DNA of 64,000 nt from Hyaloscypha bicolor E (taxonomy: Eukaryota > Ascomycota > Leotiomycetes > Helotiales > Hyaloscyphaceae): positions 2,260,014-2,324,013 of the forward strand of contig NW_020194558.1 of assembly GCF_002865645.1 (NCBI RefSeq). The letters are read 5' to 3'. A program made the translations under genes and the position numbers. The notes below the pieces were generated by a model. That model saw nothing but the letters and a program-made list of their open reading frames with translations. It had not been told where the DNA came from and did no database searches. Each line of letters begins with the position of its first letter. Position 1 is the first letter of the stretch. This document shows, in pieces, positions 54,060 through 63,822 of this stretch.

Positions 54060-55004
54060 ATGACATCCCAACAAACCTTTCGCCAACGCGACGATTTTAG
54101 TGTCATTTCGGCCGAAACTGATGAAGGGACAGCTGGCAGGGTGACTTATCTCAGCAAAAATTCTGATGGTAGGCAATTTGAAGCTGTATCACCGCCAAAC
54201 AGCCTTCACGCCCAAAAGCTTGCTGAAATCGCGATGCTCGTCCAGTCGAATCCACGCCAAAGTAAAAGCCACAAGAAGGCGCTTCCTACGCTGGGACGCA
54301 GTAGCAGTAGACGAGTTGCTCAGATTGCTCCTGTTGCTTATCAACAAACACCACCTGGAGTTCAGCAGGTGTCTTCCGCTGCTGATCCGAGAGTGGTTTA
54401 TGATTCCACTACTTCACAAACATCGGAAGTTGTGGGCAGTGGTCCAGCGCCTTTGAGTTCGCAGGCACAACATCCATATGCAACTTACACTTCAGCACAG
54501 CCGTATTCCCAGCCGCAAAGCGGACAGGAAAATAGTTATGAGCAACAACAGTATCAGCAATATCAGGAACCAAATCCGCTATCGACTCAGTACACTGTTG
54601 CTCCACCACAAGGCCCAAGCTCTTATGTTTCCGATTTACACCAGGGGCCAGTACACCAGAATCCGCATTACCAGGCCCCTGAGGTGCATCGATACGCAAC
54701 AGAGCAGCAAATCGGATATAGTGTAAAGACAAGAGCTGGCGAAATGAGAGTAAGCGCTCCTGTGGGTAGCAGGGAAGCGATGGCCTTTGATGGATTGGTG
54801 GAAAAGGTGTCGTCCAAGGTATGTGACTCAGATGCATGATTATGTTTTTGGTTTTCTTTGACCCTTAAACTGAAACCCCCAGAGATATAGATAGCTGACC
54901 GAGCCTCTATCTAGAAGGAACACAGAGATGACAAAGAAAGGAGAGCAGCAAAGCGAAGCTCCCAAAAAGAACACGAAAGGAAGAGTAGTGGGTGGGGGTG
55001 GTGA
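54060..55004 (+). CDS. Gln/Pro-rich low-complexity protein
   Basis: Two exons, 54060-54818 and 54915-55004, joined by a 96-nt intron with a strong GTATGT donor and CTAG acceptor, encode 282 aa. The N-terminal ~70 residues (MTSQQTFRQRDDFSVISAET, GRVTYLSKNSDGRQFEAVSP, LHAQKLAEIAMLVQ) look folded. The centre is Gln/Tyr/Pro/Ser-rich (SYEQQQYQQYQEPNPL), prion-like in composition. Towards the end MAFDGLVEKVSSK is joined by splicing to KEHRDDKERRAAKRSSQKEH, a charged helix, and ends GWGW. No domain recognised. An in-frame stop right after the donor would otherwise truncate it by 23 residues, so the spliced form is preferred. A GGTGAT microsatellite begins at the stop codon. Confidence 0.6.
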
Positions 55005-55324
55005 TGGTGATGGTGATGAAAGCTCAAAGTCTGAATGGTCAACGATATTGAACCCACAAAGGAATAGTTAGATGTCAATTTGTTCTATCTTAAATGAATG
55101 TTGATATGAAATGAACGAAGAGACCCTGCTACTGCCTAAGGTGTCCGGTTGCATGAGAATGCCCTACTAGCTCACCCCTGTATTTGCCACCATTAGTAGT
55201 AGACCTCTTGGCATAATCTTAGCATCACGTGCGTGCTTGCCTCCCGTAAAAACCCGCCAATTGCGTAAGGATCGTCCGACTACGCTTGCGCAATTAGGAT
55301 TATTTTTCTAAGTTTTTTTAAATA

Positions 55325-55935
55325 ATTTAAATTTTGCGTAATTTTAAAAGATTTTTTATATTTCGCGTTTCTCGAAATTAAGAAAAAGAAATCAATATTA
55401 AATATTAAATTGTCGGTTCAACAGTAACGCGTAGCACCGTCACGTAATATGCGTGGAATGTGTGACGGCTGGCATAAGGGCATGATCTGCCAAGGACTGG
55501 CCGGAATTGCTTGGGCAGAACAATACTAAAGGTCGAGGCATCCTCCCTACTTTGTTCTGCAGCTTAGTATTTTCCAATACATGAGATTCTTTGAACTTTG
55601 AGCCTTCGACCATTGCATTGATCCCGCTGTCACAGAATGCTAAGTGCGTAAGTTGGTGAAGTTGTTGTATTCTAGAAGTAGGGATCGCAGTATCGTGCGA
55701 TCCCTAAATCTGCTAAGCCTAATTAGGACTAGTCTACCGACTGAGTCATGCATGTGACGCGAGGTCACATGACCCAGGAAATTCGCAGTGGTAGCTGTTC
55801 AGACATAAATATTTGGGGGAAAATATTCATTTAATATAAGCTTTGGGATAATGCTCATTTGAAGCATCACTTATCGACCCGGTAAACGCAGTAAGCTCGG
55901 GTGAGCCTCGTGAGATGGGTTTGCACAAATCTGCT
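55325..55935. repeat. Dispersed repeat, copy B (AT-enriched, split)
   Basis: ATTTCGCGTTTCTCGAAATT and AAATCAATATTA (about 55360-55402) correspond to ATTTCGCGTTTTTGAATTTG and GAATCGATATTA of copy A, and GGTTTGCACAAATCTGCT (about 55917) to GGTTTATACAAATCTGCT. The spacing between blocks is larger here, implying an insertion in B or deletion in A. The excess of A over G in B is what repeat-induced point mutation would leave. Confidence 0.45.
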
Positions 55936-56128
55936 ATATTTACCTGCCAAAACATCTCTTGGTGAACAAATGTTCCTACCTGCTATTAACTTCGTCTCCT
56001 GGACGTCAAAATATCTCAATCTCGAGTCTGATACTCCCACAATTGATTAATTGAAGTAGAGAGACATAAACATATGTAAAAATCCTGAAGTTCTAGTGTC
56101 CCCCTTAGTCCGATTCAGTCCAATTAAC

Positions 56129-56215
56129 GCTCAGCCTTGATACCGCTCAGCCTTGATACCGCTCAGCCTTGATACCGCTCAGCCTTGATACCGCTCAGCC
56201 TTGATACCGCTCAGC
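56129..56215. repeat. 16-bp tandem repeat, 5.4 copies
   Basis: Five perfect head-to-tail copies of GCTCAGCCTTGATACC followed by a partial GCTCAGC. Degenerate CTCAGCC/GCTCA-type words continue on both sides, so the array may once have been longer. Non-coding minisatellite about 540 bp upstream of the DUF155 gene. Confidence 0.95.
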
Positions 56216-56756
56216 AAAATTAACGCCGAGCCCACGTGAGCTCAGCCCAAGACTTGCTCAAGCTCACCTGAACTCAGTCTCAACACCACTCAACCTAGCT
56301 AAAGCTGGGTGGAGATGCTGATCTGCAACAAAGAAACGTGATTTTTCCTCCGACTCGACTTGTGATTGGGTTCTTGGGGCGGTCACGTGTATTGTCCCAA
56401 TACATTTTGGATGAGGATCAAGAGATACTTGCCCTTATTAAACGAAACTCTCCTGGTTGTTCCTCTTATTGAGGATGTTTGGGACAATTAAACTTGAAAT
56501 AAAATGTTGTAGAAGTTTGAAAGGAAAGCCTCCTTTATCGAGACGATAAGAAAGGTTGGGGGCCGTTTTCCGACGCCTCGCTTCAAATTTGGACTAATGA
56601 CGTCCAGCGTGCAGCAGCAAGCTTCACTCGATATCAGCCCATCTGAACATTCCAGTTGCAACGGATAGTCAAGCACCTAGATGTCTCAACCCCCGGAGAA
56701 CATTAATCTTTAATTGTGTGCCTGGCCTTCCAATTGAGAAGCACGTTAAATCCGCA

Positions 56757-58708
56757 ATGGCCACGACAGCTGCTGGGAAGAGGGGACCTTCGGTCTTGGT
56801 ATGTAGCTGCAGATACCTCAGCACATGCCCTTCAAGCTCTCCTTGGACGGGCTGGACTCTTCAGACTTAACAGCTATAAGACTAACTTTTCCTCCAGGTC
56901 ACAGACTCCCGCGAACGACCTCCTCCAGCTCGCAATAATTCTCAGCGCCCATCGCCCAGCGCACCAGGCGCAGTCCGCAATCGCATGCCAACGCGCTTCA
57001 TATCTGTCGACAACGTCCTCCAATATGCCTCCGAGATTCCCTCTGGTCAAGCCCGAGGTCCGCCAGGCCGCCGCCCTGCGCCAGCTACCCAGCGACGGCC
57101 GAATAACCCACCGGCTATCGCAGCACGAGTTGCACAGCAAAACGTCCCTGGCCGAAGCACAAAAGTGACCGAAAAGCTTGTCCTAATTCCCGACACCGTA
57201 AACGAGAAGGAAGAATCAGACGATGAGATAGATGAGCATGGACAACGGCTAAGCTTAGATGGAGACGAGGGACCGCTTAAAGATGCTGAGTTGGACGTAC
57301 TGAAGAAGCGAGGAGGAATTCGTGGGAAGAGTTACGCAGAACGATTACCGAAGGCGAAGAGAGCGGAGAAGTTGGCAAGGGTGACGGCGTATTGCACTGC
57401 GCAGGGGTATAAGACGAAAGCTACGGCTACGTTTGTAAAGGAGCATCATGGGGCGAAGACGAAGCTGTATGATGATTGTCTTTATACGGTCTATCATCTG
57501 CCACTACTGCCTGGCATAGAAGGGTTTAGGATTAGAAGTAGTCCTGTGCTTAAGAGTCCTGGTGGGAAGGCAGTGTTGGATGAGGAGATTGAGAGAAGTG
57601 AGAGGAGGGATTATCATGAGGGGTATTTTGAGGATACGGATACTTACGGCGTGAGAGGTGGTGAAGAGAGTCCTCAGAATGAAAGTGATGATGATAGGAG
57701 GAGGAGGGAAGATGAAGGACGTCGGACCAGAGAGGAGACACGAGTGCTTGCCCAAGGGCGGAGAGGGGACAGTCCAAATCGGACAGCACCAGATGCTACC
57801 ACGTTCGGAGAGATGTTCGTCTTTTCGTACGGAGTAGTCGTCTTCTGGAACTTTACGGAACGACAAGAGAAAGATATCTTGGCGGACTTGACTTTCTCAG
57901 AGCATGAGACGGGCATCTCTCTCGTCTCTCGGCCGCTAGAAGAGGATGACTTTGAGACGGAAGAGCTCCATTTCGAATACAGCCCTCTAGTCGAAAGGCC
58001 CCGAGTCTTCAACGACATGATTACACTCCGAAGTGGAGATCATATGATCAAGCTCGCCATGAGCCACGCCATTGCTCAAAGCACGAAGTTGAGCTTCTTC
58101 GAAGAGAAAATGTCCCAGACGATGCTGGACGCTCAGCATGTTCCTAAGCATCTAGCTTTGACAGGTAAATTAGGCATGGATAGAAAGGAGATTGTCAAGA
58201 TCTTGGGTCGACTCTTCAAGAGTCGTGTTGATGTCAACCTTTGTAAGTTTCAAATTGTCTGACCTATTAACTTAGCTGACGGTACTTAGCATCCAATATC
58301 CTCGACGTACCGAATTTCTTCTGGGAGTCAGAGCCCACTCTTCACCCGCTGTACTTCGCTATCCGCGAGTACCTGGAAATCACTCCCCGAATCAAAGTCC
58401 TCAATGAGCGTTGCAGGGTATTCTTAGAACTTGCAGAGATCCTGAGTGACAGCATTGCTGATACGAAGATGAGCACTATTACGTGGATCATCATCGTTCT
58501 TATTGTTGTTAGTATTGGTGTTACTGTTACTGAAGTAGGATTGAGGTTCGGCATGTTGGAGAAGGGAAAGAATGAGAGAGCTGGCTTGATGCCTCATTTG
58601 GGAATGGCTGGGAAGAACTGGACGAGAGCTGATTTCAGCGCACCGCAACTTCAAGCTATATGTGGTGCAGAGTTTGTGAGGAAGACATTTGCTGAGCCTG
58701 ACTTGTAA
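56757..58708 (+). CDS. DUF155 (RMND1/Rmd1/Sif2-Sif3 family) protein
   Basis: Three exons, 56757-56798, 56898-58242 and 58290-58708, give 601 aa. The first exon holds only MATTAAGKRGPSVL and joins VTDSRERPPPARNNSQ across a 99-nt phase-0 intron (GTATGT...ACTAAC...CTCCAG). A later ATG (56985) would also give a long protein. The disordered N-terminus is followed by RAEKLARVTAYCTAQGYKTK, then the DUF155 core: FGEMFVFSYGVVVFWNFTERQEKDIL, DMITLRSGDHMIKLAMSHAIAQSTKLSFFEE and, after splicing, LSSNILDVPNFFWESEP. A C-terminal membrane span (STITWIIIVLIVVSIGVTV) fits this family. Members are mitochondrial (RMND1) or nuclear-envelope/membrane linked (S. pombe Sif proteins, yeast Rmd1/Rmd8); the lack of a clear mitochondrial presequence favours the latter group. 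Confidence 0.88.
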
Positions 58709-59591
58709 GATATGTTGCTCTTCTTAGTGGTTTGAGTCTGCATAGCACTGGCGTCAGGGGCTGGGCAATCCTCAAGAATGCTGTACAAACTTCACGGCTA
58801 TATGCTACATCCATCCAAGACTGCCTTAGCATCTTCAAGTGGTCTTTCGGTGTTATTCTTGTGTGCATATTTCCGGTCACTATGATTTTATTCGTTATAT
58901 GATACTATTCAAGTCCCCTTTCTCAAGTATCTATGCTCTGTACGTCAACAGGATAGCTCGCTATCTAACCTGCTGCACTACCCAAACCTTCCTACCGTCA
59001 TCCTTCAGTCTGATTTTGTTCTCGTTCTCGAGATTCACAATCACAACATCCCATCATTCTTCTGAACAATGTGCTCTCGCAGCTCAGTTCATTCACTACC
59101 ACCTCTCGCTGAGGAGAAATGACTGCATCAGCATAGACATACTCCGAATAATTTACAACTCATTCACTGAGCAAGAAGATGGAAATTTATCTCCAGAGCT
59201 GCATTTAAAGATGCCTTTCAATCCAAATTTACGTTTCCTGTCTATAAAGTCATAGTCTCAACACCACTTCAATCCCCATTTCCATTATCTTTCCAGCACA
59301 AAACCATCTCAACGCCACTTCGGAATCTTGAGTGCTCAACTACAATCACTTACACTCTCCCAACTGCTTCTCGTACACACAAGTCTTACGAACCAAGAGC
59401 AAGCAACCTGTCTTTCAACTAAGAAGCTTTGTACGTCCTTCGAGACTTAAGCAGTAAGTTCCTTCCCTCTTATTGCATCTTGGACTCTATTCCCATATCC
59501 ACAATACCACCTCGTGCTAACTCATTCCTACCATAGTCCTCCCTTTACCCATTCTCAAAATACCCTTCCGTACATTCTTTCAACCAACAAA
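58709..59591. other. Intergenic and 5' leader of the small Cys-rich gene
   Basis: About 880 bp. The second half is pyrimidine-rich with several possible splice signals (for example GTAAGTTCC at 59454), as expected for a long 5' UTR with an intron. No coding gene supported. Confidence 0.5.
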
Positions 59592-59894
59592 ATGGTCACT
59601 ACACACCATTGCCCGGGGAAGTCCCAAGGCAACTGCCGCGGGCCCGCTAAGACCCCTCGCAGCAAGAAGACCTACTGCACGCAGCATCAAACCTACTGTC
59701 CACGTGAAGGCTGCGATGAGCGTCGGCACTTGAAGACCGAATCATGCATTAAGTGCGACGCTAGACAGGCGGCTGAAGAGCGCAAGAGAAAGGAAGAGGA
59801 GAAGAAGCAGAAGGCGAAGGAGGAGCAGGAGAGAAAGAAGCCGCAGCAGGCACAGGGTGAGAGAGATCGGAAGGAGAAGAACAAGAAGAAGTAA
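59592..59894 (+). CDS. Small Cys/His-rich protein with a charged C-terminal helix
   Basis: Single-exon 100-aa protein. The AAAATGG start context is good and the preceding leader contains a likely UTR intron. The first ~60 residues are rich in Cys and His: HHCPGKSQGNCRGPA, TYCTQHQTYCP, GCDERRHLKTESCIKCDAR, a pattern suggesting one or two zinc-binding knuckles. The last ~40 residues are almost entirely Lys/Glu/Gln/Arg and should form a single charged helix, ending KEKNKKK. No signal peptide, so probably cytosolic or nuclear. Similar short Cys-rich proteins with charged tails appear in fungal genomes; I cannot name the family. A role in binding nucleic acid or protein is possible but unproven. 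Confidence 0.65.
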   Translation: MVTTHHCPGKSQGNCRGPAKTPRSKKTYCTQHQTYCPREGCDERRHLKTESCIKCDARQAAEERKRKEEEKKQKAKEEQERKKPQQAQGERDRKEKNKKK

Positions 59895-60332
59895 AAGTTG
59901 TCTTCTTGCTTGGGTTGTCAGAGGGATAATTTATCTTGGGATGGAGTTCGGCTTCTTTTGACGGCATTTATGGATGGACTATGGTGCATGGCGTGGGTCA
60001 CACATTGGGTGGAGTTTTCCAGCATTTTGGTATGGGGGTTTCTTTTCTTTTTGAGACATGGGTGGCCTCTGTATTGCACAGGGAATATCGCCTAGAGCAC
60101 TCCTGGTTTTGCGTATTACGGAGCTTGAGGGAGCAAAGTTCTATGGAAAATAGAGCCTGATATTTGCGAATTCATCAGTTTGGACATCTATGATCTGGAC
60201 TCTTCATAAAATACCATTACCAATGAATACGGTGTGAAATTGACATCACAAGAGTGCATTCGTTTTCCATAATGCAAGGTTTTCATTACCATCTACGATG
60301 ACATGATATTCACAGATATAGATCTATCATTT
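59895..60332. other. Intergenic between convergent 3' ends
   Basis: About 440 bp downstream of the small Cys-rich gene and of the APH-fold gene. AT-leaning, no supported gene or repeat. Confidence 0.5.
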
Positions 60333-61931
60333 CTACTTTGCCAGAGCCTCATCGTACTCCTCCCATTTCTTCACGAAGTCATCATACTTATCCCAATAAA
60401 CACCATCCTCGAAGTTGTAGAGGGCAAACTCCGCCAATGATCTAAGCAAAGGACCACGATGGTAAGCATCCTCGATATATGAAGGGCTTGCTTTTGCCAT
60501 GATCTGATCGAAATGTGCTTTGATCAGAAGCACGTCTTCGGTCAAGTCTCTCTCAGGCTTTGCATCACGATCGCCGTCCCAACTCGGACCACGGGTGTCC
60601 TCATCAAGCCAGAGCCAGGAAGGAGGTGTTCTCGCAATAACCAGAGGGACCGAAATTGCGTCGTCCCAATCCAAAACACCGCTTACGACCCACTTTCCCG
60701 GAGAATCATTGCTGACTGGTGATGCTGTCACACCGCTGCCTTCACCGGGACCAACCTGAACAGCCTGCTTGCGCTCTATGCCAAGAACAGTATGTTGCTC
60801 CGAGGCTGTGATGTTGGCTCGATGGATCATGACATTTCCTGCAGAAAGGTCCCAGTGCCAGAGCACACATTCATCATCCGTGCTTCGTATCAATCCAGCA
60901 GCATCCATATCCTTCACAATGGACTGAAGCCGCTCACATCTCTCCACCATCTCATCCCAGTCTAGATTCTTCTGCTTGCGGAGCTCGAGCAGATAGGTGA
61001 TCAAGGACGCAAGCGATTGCTTCTCCATAGACGGCAAGTCTTCGATGGGGTTCTCACGGTAACCTGTGATCTTAATCTCATTCGCGGAAGTTGGCGCAAC
61101 ATCCGAGCGATCAGGCAAATCTCCAGTCCCCACCAGTCTTCCAGGTTTCTCGAGTGTAATCGACTCAAGTTGCACCAACATTTCGGCCACAGCTGTTGTA
61201 ATCTGGAGCTTCTCGGCAAGAGGCAAGGTGTAGAAGACATGATCAAGCGCAACTCCATCAATCCGTTCCTGGAGGACGTATTGGCATTCAAGAGCATTGT
61301 TAACGGTTGTATCAAAGGCGGCAATTACCGGGACATGGAGGAACTCATATTTCGAGAGGTGGAGAGTAACAGCAACCTGGTCCTTGATTTCACCCATCAA
61401 GACCTCTTCCAGAGCTGACCGGGGGATTCTGAGGACATAGCCACGTTGCTGACCAGATGGCAAGGTCAACCCAATGATTCTGTTGTAGCCGCCACCCTTC
61501 ATTCGCTCAATCTTCGATGGCTCTCCATAACCAATATCGTGACATAACTGAGCGACCTTATGCTGGTAGGTCTCAAATGATTCTTGTTCATACTCACTGG
61601 TGGATGAGCGACGGCTCTTGGCGTCTGCGTTGCTGTTTTGATCGGAGTTTTCGGAAGCTTTATCATCTTCGTTGCTGCGTTTATCGGAAGACCCAGAAAC
61701 CTTGCCATCTGCATTGCTGCGCTGATTGGAGAATTCAGAAGCGGGAGAACTCATCTTGCCGTCTCCTGAGACTTCTTTGGGAGATCGCGGTATTGTTGGT
61801 AGCGTCACCTTGCTGGTATCTAGCTGAGGGCGTGAGAAGGGCATTTCAATTTGTGCAGCTCGGGTTGGCGAGTCTTCCGAATTGGATGAAGTAGACGACA
61901 AGCAGTCTGCTTGTGGGGATCCTGGATCCAT
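60333..61931 (-). CDS. Aminoglycoside-phosphotransferase-fold (APH) kinase-like protein
   Basis: Single exon, 532 aa, from MDPGSPQADCLS. The N-terminal ~125 residues are polar with imperfect repeats of an NQRSNADGK/DKRSNEDDK/DQNSNADAK type, probably disordered. The APH domain follows: IERMKGGGYNRIIGLTLP as the glycine-rich start, LQERIDGVALDHVF as the hinge area, VLWHWDLSAGNVMI as the catalytic loop (WD-LS-GN-in place of H-D-L-H-x-x-N) and VVSGVLDWDDAISVP as the metal-binding segment. The C-terminus ends DDFVKKWEEYDEALAK. Fungi carry many such proteins, mostly without known substrate, related to small-molecule kinases. The catalytic Asp (WHWDLS) and downstream Asn (GNV) are present, so activity is possible. 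Not an antibiotic-resistance call. Confidence 0.85.
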   Translation of the reverse strand: MDPGSPQADCLSSTSSNSEDSPTRAAQIEMPFSRPQLDTSKVTLPTIPRSPKEVSGDGKMSSPASEFSNQRSNADGKVSGSSDKRSNEDDKASENSDQNSNADAKSRRSSTSEYEQESFETYQHKVAQLCHDIGYGEPSKIERMKGGGYNRIIGLTLPSGQQRGYVLRIPRSALEEVLMGEIKDQVAVTLHLSKYEFLHVPVIAAFDTTVNNALECQYVLQERIDGVALDHVFYTLPLAEKLQITTAVAEMLVQLESITLEKPGRLVGTGDLPDRSDVAPTSANEIKITGYRENPIEDLPSMEKQSLASLITYLLELRKQKNLDWDEMVERCERLQSIVKDMDAAGLIRSTDDECVLWHWDLSAGNVMIHRANITASEQHTVLGIERKQAVQVGPGEGSGVTASPVSNDSPGKWVVSGVLDWDDAISVPLVIARTPPSWLWLDEDTRGPSWDGDRDAKPERDLTEDVLLIKAHFDQIMAKASPSYIEDAYHRGPLLRSLAEFALYNFEDGVYWDKYDDFVKKWEEYDEALAK

Positions 61932-62744
61932 TTTCGTGTCTTATACAAGCTCGAGAGAATTGGCTGTCGCACCGCCGGGAGAGTTTGACTTGCCTGGATT
62001 AATTTCCTTCGAGATGTTGATTGTAGGAAGCGGAGGATCAAGGAAGGAGTGGTTGACGAAGTTGACTACAAGAGTGGAAGTTTTTGTACTTCATGAACAG
62101 GTACAGTAACTGGTTCGTGGATTTAGTCATTTTAGATCGCTAAAGTTTACAGACCTGCGTATTCACTGTTCTTTGATTGTCATCGCACTTTCTTTGTCTG
62201 AAGGTGAATTTAAAAACGCCTTGCCTCAGGGGTAAATTCCTACTGATGATCACGTGAGCGTTAAGCGAGAAGATTAGTCATTCTTCCTCAACTTCATTCC
62301 CACCAGTCCATTCACTCTGTCTGAGTCACTCACTCTCATTTCTAATACATGATGAGAATCCGCATTCCACACGACCTTGAATGACTCATTGCACCAAAAT
62401 TCGACTAGGTAAGACACAGGATTATCGAATTCCTGAAAAGGGAGAGAATGAACACCGCGCGGCACCGCTCCGGATGCTGCCGGAACGAAGATGATAATCG
62501 ATTTCATGACGCTCGTCGTGCAGGTTCTGGAAAAGAGGAATGCGGCTTCACGAGGTAAAGGACTTTGTATGGGACTTGCCAAGGGGCAAAGGGCATATCT
62601 TAATCAACATTCTCATCAAGTACCAATAGCAACGATCCGTCAGTCTGCTTGTATAAAGTCGATCGATGACAGCTTATCTCAGGTTTGGATTCTCAATTTT
62701 CCATCCCATCATATTCTTCTCAAACCCTTTTGACTTTCGAAATT
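61932..62744. other. Divergent promoter region
   Basis: About 810 bp between the start of the APH-fold gene (minus) and the start of the secreted Cys-repeat gene (plus). A GATCACGTGA site (62250-62259) contains the E-box-like CACGTG. Short frames on both strands lack support. Confidence 0.45.
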
Positions 62745-63822
62745 ATGTTCTCGTCGAGATCCCTTCTACTGGCTGTTTTAAGCTCAGCAGGTCTTGCAAC
62801 GGCCACTGAACCTGGTTGTGCTGCAGACAAGCATATCTCCAGGAGTCTTTCCATTGGCGTAACTTACTGATGATATCCTCAGTTGTGAGAGAGCTTTCAA
62901 TGGCGATGCTCATACTCTTGCAGCAGCTTCTTTCTGCTCGCAATTTACAACTGCCACAACATTGACTATGAATGGCTTCCCATCCTTTGCTACTCCAGCC
63001 TGCTCTCTGGTGGCTCAAATCTCCTCGGTCTGCTCATGTGCCTATCCGGCTTCAACGTCAACAATCTCCCCAGCCATAATGCCGGCAACCACTTCGACGC
63101 CCGCTTGCCCAGTGAGCTGTTCGAGTCTCATCTCTAGTAGCCTTTCAAGTAGTCTATTAAGCAGCCTCTCATCTAGCTTGTCGTCAAGCCTTTCCAGCAG
63201 CCTATCGTCCAGCATGTCCTCTTCTCCATCTAGCTCCTCACCAATTCTATCCTCCAGCATCTCCTCAGTCACCACGTTCACACCCTCTAGCACTTCTCTT
63301 CAAACATCAATGAGCAGTTCAGCTACCCATGAATTTGGTCCTGGTTGCAATGCAGACAACTGTCTTCGAGCATTCGACAGAGGAAATGGGAGCGCATTCT
63401 GCTCTGTCTTTACTCTCGGTGGACCCAATGCTCCAGCTCTCCCAACATATGCAACACAATGCACAGGAAGCACTTCCGCTCGGGTCTCATCTGCCTGTAC
63501 TTGCTTAAACTACTACGGTAGTTCCACGATGAGCTTCAGCTCCATGAGCCCATCGCCAACAACCACATCCAGATCCAGCTCAAGCTCAAGTACAGCCGTG
63601 ACAAAGCTTACTCTCCAAGCGCTTCTCAAGTGCAATTCGGATAACTGTCTCCGCGCCATGAAGAGAGAGGGCGGTGTCGGGGCCACGGCATTCTGTTCTG
63701 CTTTTACAACCGCAGTAGTAACGAATCCCGCAGCTCTACCAACGCACCAGACTCAGTGTACAAAGAACGCCATCTCGCAAATCAGCTCTGCTTGCTCTTG
63801 CTTGCCCAAGGCGACTATTTAG
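62745..63822 (+). CDS. Secreted protein with three Cys modules and a Ser-rich linker
   Basis: Two exons, 62745-62830 and 62883-63822, encode 341 aa. MFSSRSLLLAVLSSAGLATA is a signal peptide. The intron (52 nt) uses a GC donor (AA|GCATAT) and ends CCTCAG; I chose it because it restores the first module. Three modules of one pattern are then visible: AADNCERAF...FCSQF...CSLVAQISSVCSCA, GCNADNCLRAFDR...FCSVF...CTGSTSARVSSACTCL and KCNSDNCLRAMKR...FCSAF...CTKNAISQISSACSCL. Each has about six Cys in conserved spacing. A long Ser/Leu linker (about SLSSSLLSSLSSSLSSS) and a shorter Ser stretch separate them, likely O-glycosylated. Probably a cell-wall or adhesive surface protein; no GPI signal is obvious. 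Confidence 0.8.

Larger units (their letters stand above)
55005..56756. other. Gene-poor, repeat-rich intergenic stretch
   Basis: About 1.75 kb without a supported gene. It contains an extremely AT-rich core (about 55305-55410) interpreted as a mutated copy of the repeat at 50135, a second shared block near 55917, and a 16-bp minisatellite (56129-56215). The final few hundred bases form the promoter of the DUF155 gene. Confidence 0.55.
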
